The notes under the pieces: generated by a model
What the model saw: the letters and a program-made list of their open reading frames with translations, nothing else
What the model was told of the DNA's origin: nothing
Database searches by the model: none
Made by a program: the position numbers and the translations under genes
Assembly: GCA_030145845.1 (NCBI GenBank)
Contig: JAIXHJ010000017.1
Location: 1 to 64,000 of the forward strand
Direction: 5' to 3'
DNA from: Pseudomonadota bacterium
GTDB taxonomy: Bacteria; Pseudomonadota; Gammaproteobacteria; Pseudomonadales; Oceanobacteraceae
DNA length: 64,000 nt
Shown here: positions 1 to 8,304 of the stretch, piece by piece
How the letters are laid out: the number at the start of each line of letters is the position of its first letter
How positions within the stretch are numbered: position 1 is the first letter of the stretch

Positions 1-1625
1 CCGTGATGGCGAAGGTATCGTCACCATCGGTGCCGGTCAGGCTGCCGCTGCTCAGTGCGGCGCTTTCTACCTGAGTGAAGCTGATACCGGCGGCGGTCAG
101 GGCATTGCTGCCGTTCAGGATTGCCGCGGTCGCAGTCGTGGTGCTGATGCTGTCGCTGCCTTCTCCGCCGGCCACGCTGGCCACATCGGTGAAGCTGATC
201 GCCGCCGCATCCAGTGCGTTGCTGCCGGTGATGGCGAAGGTATCGTTACCATCGGTGCCAGTCAGGCTGCCGCTGCTCAGTGCGGCGTTTTCCACGGCGG
301 TGAAGTTAATACCGGCTGCGGTCAGGGCATTGCTGCCGCTCAGGGTTGCCGCCGTCGCAGTCGTGGTGGTGATGCTGTCGTCACCCGCGCCACCGGACAC
401 GCTGGCCACATCGCTGAAGCTGATCGCCGCGGCATCCAGTGCGTTGGTCCCCGTGATGGCGAAGGTATCGTCACCATCGGTGCCGGTCAGGCTACCACTA
501 CTCAGTGCGGCGTTTTCCACGGCGGTGAAATTAATACCGGCCGCGGTCAGGGCATTATCGCTGCCGCTCAGAGTTGCCGCCGTCGCAGTCGTGGTGGTGG
601 TGCTGTCGCTGCCTTCTCCGCCGGCCACGCTGGCCACATCCGTGAAGCTGATCGCCGCGGCATCCAATGCGTTGGTCCCCGTGATGGCGAAGGTATCGTC
701 ACCATCGGTACCGGTCAGGCTGCCGCTGCTCAGTGCGGCGCTTTCGATCTGGGTAAAGTTGATACCAGATGTGCTCAGGGCATTATCGCTACCGCTCAGG
801 GTTGCCGCCGTCGCGCTCGTAGTGGTGATGCTGTCGCTGCCTTCTCCGCCAGCCACGCTGACTACACCGCTGAAGCTGATCGCCGCGGCATCCAGTGCGT
901 TGCTGCCGGTGATGGCGAAGGTATCGTCACCATCGGTGCCGGTCAGGCTGCCGCCGCTCAGTGCGGCACTTTCCACGGCGGTGAAGCTGATACCGGCGGC
1001 GGTCAGGGCATTGCTGCCGTTCAGGGTTACCGCCGTCGCACTTGTGGTGGTGATGCTGTCGTCACCCGCGCCACCGGACACGCTGGCCACATCGCTGAAG
1101 CTGATCGCCGCGGCATCCAGTGCGTTGGTCCCCGTGATGGCGAAGGTATCGTCACCATCGGTACCGGTCAGGCTGCCGCTGCTCAGTGCGGCGCTTTCGA
1201 TCTGGGTAAAGTTGATACCAGATGTGCTCAGGGCATTATCGCTACCACTCAGGGTTGCCGCGGTCGCAGTCGTTGTGCTGATGCTGTCGCTGCCTTCTCC
1301 GCCAGCGACACTGGCCACACCCGTGAAGCTGATCGCCGCCGCATCCAGTGCGTTGCTGCCGGTGATGGCGAACAGATCATCACCGCTGGTACCAGTCAGG
1401 CTGCCGCTGCTCAGTGCGGCGCTTTCTACCTGAGTGAAGCTGATACCGGCGGCGGTCAGCGCATTGCTGCCGTTCAGGGTTGCCGCCGTCGCAGTCGTGG
1501 TGCTGATGCTGTCGCTGCCTTCTCCGCCAGCCACGCTGGCCACATCGGTGAAGCTGATCGCCGCCGCATCCAGTGCGTTGCTGCCGGTGATGGCAAAAGT
1601 ATCGTCACCATCGGTGCCGGTGACC
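1..1625 (-). repeat. Tandem array of 225/228-bp coding repeats in TpsA
   Basis: The conserved ATGGCGAAGG-type block (or close variant) recurs at 6, 231, 456, 684, 912, 1137, 1365 and 1590, giving unit lengths of 225, 225, 228, 228, 225, 228 and 225 bp. All are multiples of three, so the frame is kept. The 3-bp difference is one extra codon near the middle of the unit. Each unit encodes two related half-repeats of about 37-38 residues, both beginning GSNAL or GTNAL followed by an ISFT-like strand. Units are almost identical at DNA level. The array continues past the left edge. Confidence 0.93.
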
Positions 1626-2893
1626 GTTGAGGAACTTCCACTTACAGATGTCAGCGACTTAACGCTCAGATTGTTGACCGATAATTCGTTGTCAATACCT
1701 GTCAGTTGAAGCTGGTTATACCCGGAGGATGCAGATGAAATATCCAGTGCGTCTGTATAAGCGGTCTGATTTTCTGCTGAAATGGTAACGTTATCTTCAA
1801 TCGTTAGTTTATCTACCAGGAGTCCTTCCGTACCAATATTCAGCACAGAGTCCGCGTTCTCTGAGGACCCCGTCCCACTATATGATTTGGTAGTACTTCC
1901 GCCACCTAGAGTCACGGTATTACCACTCAGCAGGACTTTACCGCCCGTCGTATTAATCGCTGTTGCTGTGATAGTCCCAGAATTATTAACCGCGCTACTT
2001 ATCAGATCACCTGCCTGAGCTGAAGTGAGTGTGATTTCGTTTGCAGACAAACTCCCTGAGTTAGTAACTGAGTAGATGCCATTCTCAGAAGCTGAAACAG
2101 ATATCCCGTAATTATCCCCACCAAAGGTAATCGTTGCACCACCTCCAGAAGAAATATCAATATATTCAGCCGAAATGGATCCTGTATTAAGAACTTCACT
2201 CCCTAAAAGAATAACATTAGAAACCCCATCTATACTACCTGAATAATAAACCTGACCAGCATATTCACCACTACCACCAGATGTAAAAGTTAAAGAATTA
2301 CCCGGAGTATTACTATTAAAAAACGAGCTATAATCTTCGGACTCATCATCAAGCGACAAAGCCGATGCCACAAGACCATTCACATTGATATTAGACGTAC
2401 CATAAAAAACCACCCCATTAGGGTTCACAAGAACAACATTTCCATTGGCAGTTAACTTCCCGTATACCTGAGTAACATTTGAATTAACAGTATTAACCGC
2501 AATAGAGTCTGAGTTTATTTGTTCAAATACAACTTGAGCATCAGATCCTATATTGAAAGTTTCCCAATTAATAAGAACTCTAGCTTCATCCTGATTAATA
2601 GTAGTTACTGAATTTGCCAAATCAGTACTTATCACTGTAGATGTTGTAGTACCACTACTCCCGGATAGGACATTACCCTCAGTGGGCAATTCCGTAGAGG
2701 CTACAGAATCCAAAGCCACCGCCGACAATGAAAAACTCCCGGAAATCACACCAAGCAGAAACGATCGCCGCCAGTTGCTCCTGACGCCCGCCATGCGGTA
2801 GCTGGCATAACGGACTGCTTTTGACAGCTTTGAAACCTGACTGATCACAACATTTCCCTGTTGCTTCGCTTTAATATCCATGCACCTGATCAT
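1..2893 (-). CDS. TpsA-type filamentous haemagglutinin/adhesin exoprotein, partial (N-terminal ~964 residues)
   Basis: Open from an ATG at 2893 through the left edge, so the C-terminus is outside the window. The start follows a GGAG/AGGGA ribosome site. Residues 1-60 form a long, basic signal peptide of the extended type (hydrophobic core FLLGVISGSFSLSAVA). Residues ~75-190 match the TPS secretion domain of filamentous haemagglutinins: an INWETFNIG motif and, further on, NPNGVVFYG, which TpsB recognises for export. A serine/threonine/glycine-rich beta-helix-like region follows. From about residue 424 the protein becomes a tandem array of 75-76-residue repeats with GSNAL, ISFT and DGDDTF motifs. 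It is encoded just downstream of its TpsB transporter on the same strand. It is expected to be secreted and to act in adhesion or contact-dependent interaction; any C-terminal toxin would lie beyond the edge. Confidence 0.9.
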   Translation of the reverse strand, partial: MIRCMDIKAKQQGNVVISQVSKLSKAVRYASYRMAGVRSNWRRSFLLGVISGSFSLSAVALDSVASTELPTEGNVLSGSSGTTTSTVISTDLANSVTTINQDEARVLINWETFNIGSDAQVVFEQINSDSIAVNTVNSNVTQVYGKLTANGNVVLVNPNGVVFYGTSNINVNGLVASALSLDDESEDYSSFFNSNTPGNSLTFTSGGSGEYAGQVYYSGSIDGVSNVILLGSEVLNTGSISAEYIDISSGGGATITFGGDNYGISVSASENGIYSVTNSGSLSANEITLTSAQAGDLISSAVNNSGTITATAINTTGGKVLLSGNTVTLGGGSTTKSYSGTGSSENADSVLNIGTEGLLVDKLTIEDNVTISAENQTAYTDALDISSASSGYNQLQLTGIDNELSVNNLSVKSLTSVSGSSSTVTGTDGDDTFAITGSNALDAAAISFTDVASVAGGEGSDSISTTTATAATLNGSNALTAAGISFTQVESAALSSGSLTGTSGDDLFAITGSNALDAAAISFTGVASVAGGEGSDSISTTTATAATLSGSDNALSTSGINFTQIESAALSSGSLTGTDGDDTFAITGTNALDAAAISFSDVASVSGGAGDDSITTTSATAVTLNGSNALTAAGISFTAVESAALSGGSLTGTDGDDTFAITGSNALDAAAISFSGVVSVAGGEGSDSITTTSATAATLSGSDNALSTSGINFTQIESAALSSGSLTGTDGDDTFAITGTNALDAAAISFTDVASVAGGEGSDSTTTTTATAATLSGSDNALTAAGINFTAVENAALSSGSLTGTDGDDTFAITGTNALDAAAISFSDVASVSGGAGDDSITTTTATAATLSGSNALTAAGINFTAVENAALSSGSLTGTDGNDTFAITGSNALDAAAISFTDVASVAGGEGSDSISTTTATAAILNGSNALTAAGISFTQVESAALSSGSLTGTDGDDTFAIT

Positions 2894-2940
2894 ATCCCTG
2901 CTCCGGTATTGAATGGCCTGGCCATTCTGAATTCTTTACT

Positions 2941-2958
2941 CCCCGGCAATGGCCGGGG
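2941..2958 (-). other. Intercistronic hairpin between tpsB and tpsA
   Basis: CCCCGGC and GCCGGGG form a perfect 7-bp GC stem with a 4-nt loop in the 73-bp gap between the tpsB stop and the tpsA start. No T-run follows on the minus strand, so it is not a canonical terminator. It may stabilise the upstream message or lower readthrough; that role is inference. Confidence 0.5.
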
Positions 2959-2966
2959 TTCTGCTG

Positions 2967-4964
2967 TCAGAAATAAAAATTAAAATCTGCGAATACCTCT
3001 ACCGTATCCGGCTTGTCATTCAGTTTTTCAGCTGAACTGTCACTGTCTGACGGGTCAAGACTCGATCTGGCTTCCAGTGGAGTTGCCAGTGAAATTTTTG
3101 CAGCAAACCGGTCATCCCAGCCAGCCTTAAAGACCAGACCAATGGCACTCATCCGTGCCCATTCATCATCCGCCTGGCTGCCACTGTCTTCCAGGTAACC
3201 ACCGTTCTGCACACCATAAGCAAAGTCGAGCAGCAGACCCGCCTGGAAAACATCCGCCAGTGTTCGTCCGCTCAGGAATGGCCAGGAGGGGAAGCTGAAA
3301 TACCATTCATTGCTGATAAAAGCCGACGTGTCGGCAGAGAAGTCTTCCACCTGAAATGCCCTGACACCGGTTGCTCCACCCATGGTGAACTGCTCGAATG
3401 AAGGCAGAGGTGAATCACTCTGCTGAATGCGGATATTGGTGGCAAGGCGGCTGTAGCTGTCAGTAAACGGAACCGGAATAAAGAACAGAGAGCTGGTATC
3501 CAGTGCCAGCTTAATGAAGTCATCATCCTGACCTTCATCCACCTCGGTCTGATAGCTGCCGTACTGAACAATAAAGTTGGCAGTATTGAGCATGCGCACA
3601 CCGGATTCGTTCAAACCATCCATGTAGAAATTTATCTCTCCACCCAGGACCTGGTCTTTGGACGGCAGAAGATCACTTTTGATTTCCGACGTTTTATCTG
3701 TAACCGCAAGTCCGGATGAGATATTAAATGCCCGAGTACGGACAAACTTGTGATCCACACGCAGACTGTAGTTGCTGTTAACACCGTTCAGATCCAGTGC
3801 ATTGATCAGCGCACCATCTTCATCGACGATCGCATATTCGTTATACACAGCAGACAGAGCAACCGATGTTCTCAGATCAAACAGTGGAAAGGCATAACGG
3901 AACTGGCTGAGATTGGAATGCGATTCACGATCGGCTTCATTTTTTCCCTCAATGTCTTCGGAACGCAGATAACCCAGACTCAGGGTATCGCCGAAGCCGG
4001 TCGGGTTGTACCAGTTGAGGCTGGTATACAGCCGTGTCTGACCGGTAAATTTTGCGCCATGATTATCCAGACGGACGAGAACGTCATAGGGGTCTTCATT
4101 GGTAATATTCAGCTTCAGCCGGGTTTCTCCCGGGTTATCCCCCGCACTGAAACCACCGGTCACATCCAGACCGGGAAGATCGTTCAGCACATACAGTGCC
4201 TGTTCTGTTTCCTGTGAAGTAACCACTCCCCCCAGCATCGGCTGCAGCGGCGCCTTAAGCACAGATTCACGGAAGCGGGTGTCGCCGATGACTTCCAGCT
4301 GACCAAGCCTGCCTTCCATGATCATAAAGGTCACCACACCGTCTTTTACTTCCTGGGCCGGCAACTGAACACGGGCGAGAAAGAGGCCACGGGAGCGATA
4401 ATACAGGGTCAGCCGGTTCGCGACTTCTTCGAGATCAGCAAAACTGAGCCCTCTGCTCTGATTCTGCTCACGGACAATATCAATCAGAGCCTGCAGATCT
4501 TCGTGGGTAATATTATCAACACTCTGCTGACCGCCAATCTCATGTAAAAATTCTGTAATTTCATCCTTTTCCTGCGGTGTATAACCATCTTCACCGATCT
4601 GATCTTCTTTCATATAGACAACCCGCAGGCGTTCAGCAATTTCCTCCACCTCTTTGCTGCTGATGCCGTATTGCGGATAATCCTTAAGCCCCTGGAACGC
4701 GAATTTTTTAACGATAATCCGCGGACCTGACGCTCTGTCTGACATATCTGACAGGTCGGCATTTTCCCTTGGGGTCAGATTTTTCTGTGCCGCGCGTTCA
4801 CGGAATTTATCTTCAATATCGCCACTGGTATCCGGTGCATTGATACCAAACACTTCGCGGATGGAATCCACACCCACGCCTGCCGCCAGAACCGGCGGGC
4901 AGGCTGCACATAAAGAAATCAGAATGGTGGCCACTCTGCCCGGTAATGAAAAAATCCTTTTCAA
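2967..4964 (-). CDS. TpsB/FhaC/ShlB-family two-partner secretion transporter
   Basis: Outer-membrane beta-barrel transporter that secretes its TpsA partner. Around residues 90-280 (numbered from the chosen start) is a POTRA region: a first strand (IIVKKFAFQGL), a helical segment with an acidic insertion, then the canonical ADLEEVANRLTLYYRSRGLF and the VIGDTRF start of POTRA2. The C-terminal barrel contains GGATGVRAFQVEDF, matching the conserved VRGY/VRAF loop motif, and ends NFYF with the terminal aromatic expected of an outer-membrane protein. I chose a TTG start at 4964: AGGAGA lies 5 nt upstream and the peptide begins at once with a clean signal sequence (hydrophobic core then VLAAG). An ATG at 5087 is in frame but would add 41 residues ahead of the signal peptide. 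Length from TTG is 665 residues. It lies directly upstream of tpsA. Confidence 0.9.
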   Translation of the reverse strand: MKRIFSLPGRVATILISLCAACPPVLAAGVGVDSIREVFGINAPDTSGDIEDKFRERAAQKNLTPRENADLSDMSDRASGPRIIVKKFAFQGLKDYPQYGISSKEVEEIAERLRVVYMKEDQIGEDGYTPQEKDEITEFLHEIGGQQSVDNITHEDLQALIDIVREQNQSRGLSFADLEEVANRLTLYYRSRGLFLARVQLPAQEVKDGVVTFMIMEGRLGQLEVIGDTRFRESVLKAPLQPMLGGVVTSQETEQALYVLNDLPGLDVTGGFSAGDNPGETRLKLNITNEDPYDVLVRLDNHGAKFTGQTRLYTSLNWYNPTGFGDTLSLGYLRSEDIEGKNEADRESHSNLSQFRYAFPLFDLRTSVALSAVYNEYAIVDEDGALINALDLNGVNSNYSLRVDHKFVRTRAFNISSGLAVTDKTSEIKSDLLPSKDQVLGGEINFYMDGLNESGVRMLNTANFIVQYGSYQTEVDEGQDDDFIKLALDTSSLFFIPVPFTDSYSRLATNIRIQQSDSPLPSFEQFTMGGATGVRAFQVEDFSADTSAFISNEWYFSFPSWPFLSGRTLADVFQAGLLLDFAYGVQNGGYLEDSGSQADDEWARMSAIGLVFKAGWDDRFAAKISLATPLEARSSLDPSDSDSSAEKLNDKPDTVEVFADFNFYF

Positions 4965-5339
4965 ACTGCATCTCTCCTGATGTCTGAGGTTCAGCCTTTT
5001 TTTATCTGCACCCCGGAAAAAGCATGGAACACCCCTGGCCAGCTGAGCACCAGTAGGAAAAAAGTATGAATTACGTATGGAAGACATCCTTGCCTGCCCG
5101 AAATTTCCCTGAAGTAACCGGCTGCTATTACCAGTACTTTTCCATTAATCCCTCGGTCCGGCTGAGGTCAGCATAATTATTTGCTGAAAAATCCGTTCTG
5201 AGAGCCGCCGCGATTGTAGCCGCTGGTCGGTGTACGCCACAATCCGGAAAACCGGACCTGTGTCTCATACCGGATACCCGGCCAATCCGCGCGCTATGGT
5301 AATAGACTGATCAGAGAGATATCAAGGTGACGCAAAAGG
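4965..5339. other. Gene-free leader between PP2C phosphatase and tpsB
   Basis: About 375 bp ahead of the tpsBA pair. It holds the in-frame extension up to an alternative ATG at 5087 and a candidate minus-strand promoter at 5213-5242. No other structure was recognised. Confidence 0.5.
5213..5242 (-). promoter_or_regulatory. Candidate sigma70-type promoter for tpsBA
   Basis: On the minus strand TTGTGG (5242-5237) is followed after 18 bp by GGC-TACAAT (-10 at 5218-5213). The -10 is good and the -35 matches only in its TTG. The long leader it would give (about 250 nt to the TTG start) is notable. Confidence 0.3.
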
Positions 5340-6212
5340 TCAGAGTTGATTTTGCGGCGCATTCCGACGGACGGTAGTGTCTTCACCGGAAGCGTAATCG
5401 CTTCGCGGAGGTGGGGGTACATTAATGCCACCGCTGACACTGACTTCCATAATCCCGACACTGATATTATCTTTTCCGCCGCTGTGATTGGCTTCATCAA
5501 TAAAGCGGTAACAACATTCCAGTGCCGGGCGGTGTGTGGCCAGTACATGCTCGATTTCAGCGTTATCAAAATATTCAGTCAGGCCATCACTACACAGCAT
5601 CAGCAAAGCACTTTCCGTCAGGGTGCAGGATTTAATATCCGGTTCAACATCATCCATCACACCCAGCGCCCGGGTGATATGGTTACGCACATTGCTGATC
5701 CGGGCCTCTTCTTCCGTCATCGCACCGCTGTCGATCATCTCCTGTACCACGCTGTGATCACGGGTCAGCTGAACCAGACCGCGCAGACCCCACAGATAGG
5801 CACGGGAATCCCCAACGTGAGCGACCAGCAGCTGATCATTCCAGATAACGGCGGTGACCAGCGTAGTGCCCATATGGGCGAAATTAGGGTTATCGGCTTT
5901 GGCGTGAATAATGGCGTGGTTGGCCTGCTGAATACTTTTACGCAGCATGGCCTGAATCATCAGTTTCTGCTGATCAGGCGTACAGGCAAGAAAAGTTGGC
6001 GTTACCAGCTGCGAAAACGCCAGCGTCAGACACTCAACAGCGATACGGCTGGCCAGAGCACCACCGGTATAACCGCCCATGCCATCAGCGATCACCACAT
6101 AACTGAACGGTTGCTGCGGGTGTACAAACCAGCGGATGGAATCCTCGTTTTCCTCCCGCACCTGACCAATATCCGTCCGGCCATTTACCGCCAGGCTGAC
6201 TTTTCTGCTCAT
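5340..6212 (-). CDS. PP2C-family serine/threonine protein phosphatase
   Basis: Metal-dependent phosphatase of the Stp1/PrpC type, about 290 residues, cytoplasmic, no membrane segment. All metal-site motifs are present: GRTDIGQVREENED near the start, DGMGG with Asp43, CSDGLTEYF, and GGKDNISVGIMEV near the end. Start taken at the ATG at 6212, because GRTDIG then falls at the usual distance from the N-terminus; a TTG at 6263 would add 17 residues. Phosphatases of this family (PppA) reverse kinase-driven activation of type VI secretion in other bacteria. The nearby hcp/vgrG island makes that role possible, but no partner kinase is visible here. Confidence 0.88.
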   Translation of the reverse strand: MSRKVSLAVNGRTDIGQVREENEDSIRWFVHPQQPFSYVVIADGMGGYTGGALASRIAVECLTLAFSQLVTPTFLACTPDQQKLMIQAMLRKSIQQANHAIIHAKADNPNFAHMGTTLVTAVIWNDQLLVAHVGDSRAYLWGLRGLVQLTRDHSVVQEMIDSGAMTEEEARISNVRNHITRALGVMDDVEPDIKSCTLTESALLMLCSDGLTEYFDNAEIEHVLATHRPALECCYRFIDEANHSGGKDNISVGIMEVSVSGGINVPPPPRSDYASGEDTTVRRNAPQNQL

Positions 6213-6458
6213 GTGCAATCCATACGTTTTCGCGTTAATCCATTCTCCCTGCTTTATACGCAAACCGGGAAGTTAACGTCTGCAGCAGATTCCAGGCTGG
6301 ATTAAAACAAAATTAATGAGACCGGGGTAGGCTGATCAGTCATAATTTTTCACTAATAACACAGGTTGATTTAGGAACATCTGTTTTGCATAATCCGCTC
6401 CCGGCAGCATGGATTGTGCGACAGGCAGTACTTTACACGAAAGGATGCAACAGGGGTC

Positions 6459-7169
6459 ATGGCGAGACTTCCACGAATCAACATAGCCAATATACCTCAG
6501 CACATCGTACAGATCGGGCATAACAACCTGAACTGCTTCTTTGATGATGAGGACTATGAGTTCTACCTTGCTTCTCTGCAGAAAGCCGCTGAACAATACG
6601 ATGTAAAGATTCATGCCTATGTTCTGCTGCCCAATGCCGTGCAGATGGTAGCAACCCCGGCCATTGCCCAGGGCATATCTTCCATGATGCAGTCCCTTGG
6701 CAGACGTTACGTCCAGTACATAAACCACCGTTATCAGCGCTCCGGAACACTCTGGGCCGGGCGTTATAAATCCAGTGTCATTGATTCCGAAGCCTACCTG
6801 CTGACCTGTTACCGCTACGTCGAACTCAAACCCATGCACGAAGGCCTGGTGGAAGGGCCTGAACTCTACCCCTGGTCCAGTTTCGGCCATCATACAGGAC
6901 GTTCATATAACGACCTGATTTCAGATCATCAGCTCTATATGGATCTGGGAAAAACGCGCGCAGAACGCGCCAATGAATACAGCTCCCTGTTCCGTTTCCG
7001 CTTTGACCGTATGCTGCTGAACTACATTGCCGAAACCATCAAACTCGGTCAGGTGCTGGGCGGTGACCAGTTTACTGAGAAGATTGAACAGATCGCCAAT
7101 CACCGCGTACGACCGCTGAAACGTGGCCGTCCACGCAAAAAGAAGAAAGCCGAAAACCCGGCGGTCTGA
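6459..7169 (+). CDS. RAYT/IS200-like Y1 transposase homologue lacking the HUH histidines
   Basis: About 236 residues. The frame matches REP-associated tyrosine transposases: MARLPRINIANIPQHIVQ at the start, QSLGRRYVQYINHRYQRSG, the GTLWAGRYKSS block, and YRYVELKPMHEGLV followed by YPWSSFG. The usual metal-binding motif PNHVHLL is here PNAVQMV (residues 58-64), so both catalytic histidines are replaced (Ala60, Gln62). The candidate nucleophile tyrosines 118/120 remain. The C-terminus is basic (RPLKRGRPRKKKK), suggesting DNA binding. Start chosen at ATG 6459 preceded by CAGGGG; an ATG at 6414 would add 15 residues with no family support. Either inactive as a transposase or repurposed. Confidence 0.85.
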   Translation: MARLPRINIANIPQHIVQIGHNNLNCFFDDEDYEFYLASLQKAAEQYDVKIHAYVLLPNAVQMVATPAIAQGISSMMQSLGRRYVQYINHRYQRSGTLWAGRYKSSVIDSEAYLLTCYRYVELKPMHEGLVEGPELYPWSSFGHHTGRSYNDLISDHQLYMDLGKTRAERANEYSSLFRFRFDRMLLNYIAETIKLGQVLGGDQFTEKIEQIANHRVRPLKRGRPRKKKKAENPAV

Positions 7170-7672
7170 AGCGGCCGCCACTGCTCTTTGCTCCCGGCAT
7201 TCCCCTTTATAATCAGATGACCAGCAATAAAACCCCGATCACCATCTAATAATTTAGATTGAGTCCTATTGCGCCACCCATCCGATCTTCCCCATTTATT
7301 CCAGCCATTACCATCAGCAAAAACCCGTACAAACCAGCCGTAAAAATTTTTTATTTTTTAATTGGGGTCAGAGTCGGTCAGAAGAAAATAATTCCCTGAC
7401 AAAAACCCACAAAGCCTGTACAAAGCGGACTTCTGACAAAAACAACAACCCCTTAAGGTAATCATATTTTTCGTCGGAACACCCACCTCAAACCCCGTCA
7501 TTAATATTCGTGCCAGAGTCAATTTAATAATTTAATTTTAAGGTTTTACATCAAAAAAAAATCTGTTTTACTTCTGCTCACTCGCCGGGTCACAGCGCAG
7601 AAACTGTGATTCAGTTCTCACTTAAGATCCGGCCAGAAGGAAAGTTTTAACTATATACAGAGGATTTGTTAA
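7170..7672. other. 503-bp gene-free region between RAYT homologue and hcp, with RAYT-type repeat remnants
   Basis: AT-rich and without a credible ORF. It contains GGGGTCAGAGTC (7365-7376), CCAGAGTCAATTTAATAATT (7513-7532) and an imperfect inverted copy, AATAATTTAGATTGAGTC (7248-7265). These resemble the short GGGGTCAGAGTC-type repeats I recall lying beside genes of this transposase family. GGGGTCA also occurs directly at the RAYT start (6453-6459). Closer to hcp is an inverted repeat TCACAG-N8-CTGTGA (7590-7609), a candidate operator that is not in CRP orientation. Confidence 0.45.
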
Positions 7673-8161
7673 ATGGCTATTTACATGAATTTCAACCAGA
7701 ACTCACCTGCCGGTAACGTTACTGCTTCCGGTTACGAAAACTGGATTGAAGTCGACAGCATGAGCTTTGGCGTTGGCCGCTCTATCACCATGCAGGCTGG
7801 TGCGATGGCTAACCGTGAAGCTTCCCGTCCAAGCATCAGTGAAGTCACAATCACTAAACCTCTGGATGCTGCATCCGGTGGTCTGTTCAAAGCTTCCGTT
7901 ACCGGTGATGCCGGCGTGCCTGTTGAAATTCACGTAGTTCAGACCGGTGCAGACAACGTTGAAAAATACGCTGTTTACAAACTGGATGATGTGATCCTTT
8001 CTTCATACAGCATCAGTGCCGTTGCCGGTGGCGCACCTCAGGAATCCATTTCCCTGAGCTTCGCCAAAGTTGAAGCGGATCTGACTCACGCTGATAAGAC
8101 CAACAAAAACACCAAGAACATGAAGGTCGGTTACGACCTGACAACTGCCAAGCCGTTATAA
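7673..8161 (+). CDS. hcp: Hcp-family type VI secretion tube protein
   Basis: 162 residues, typical Hcp length. It begins MAIYMNFNQNSPAGNVTASG and contains NWIEVDSMSFGVGRSI and the conserved VEIHVVQTG and KYAVYKLDDVILSSYS strands, as in Hcp1-type proteins. Hcp hexamers stack into the tube that is fired by the contractile sheath and can carry effectors. AGAGGA precedes the ATG at good spacing. A strong terminator follows at once, so hcp is probably transcribed alone at high level. No sheath, baseplate or membrane-complex genes are in the window, so this is an auxiliary hcp/vgrG island served by an apparatus elsewhere. Confidence 0.95.
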   Translation: MAIYMNFNQNSPAGNVTASGYENWIEVDSMSFGVGRSITMQAGAMANREASRPSISEVTITKPLDAASGGLFKASVTGDAGVPVEIHVVQTGADNVEKYAVYKLDDVILSSYSISAVAGGAPQESISLSFAKVEADLTHADKTNKNTKNMKVGYDLTTAKPL

Positions 8162-8190
8162 TAAGCGCTTTACGCTCTTACTATACCGCA

Positions 8191-8221
8191 GGGTTGGCCA
8201 GCAACTGGCCAACCCTTTCGT
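8191..8221 (+). terminator. Rho-independent terminator after hcp
   Basis: GGGTTGGCCAG and CTGGCCAACCC form a perfect 11-bp stem with a CAA loop, followed by TTTCGTTT. It lies 30 bp after the hcp stop and separates hcp from vgrG. Confidence 0.85.
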
Positions 8222-8304
8222 TTCAGGGAATCTAACGCAAATGGAAGCGTAACCATCTGTTTTCCGATTGCGCTACCCATCACACAGAAAGTGGTGATCC
8301 GGTC

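Noticed and set aside
1..1625. CRISPR array
   Set aside because: Units of 225-228 bp are in-frame coding repeats without short repeat/spacer structure.
75..1709. Long plus-strand open frames (452 and 91 residues) over the TpsA repeats
   Set aside because: They are antisense reads of the repeats; the minus strand has the TPS domain, signal peptide and continuous frame.
5346..6305. 319-residue plus-strand frame
   Set aside because: Antisense to the PP2C phosphatase, which has all the metal-site motifs.
7590..7609. CRP site ahead of hcp
   Set aside because: TCACAG-N8-CTGTGA is in reverse orientation with the wrong spacing for CRP (TGTGA-N6-TCACA).
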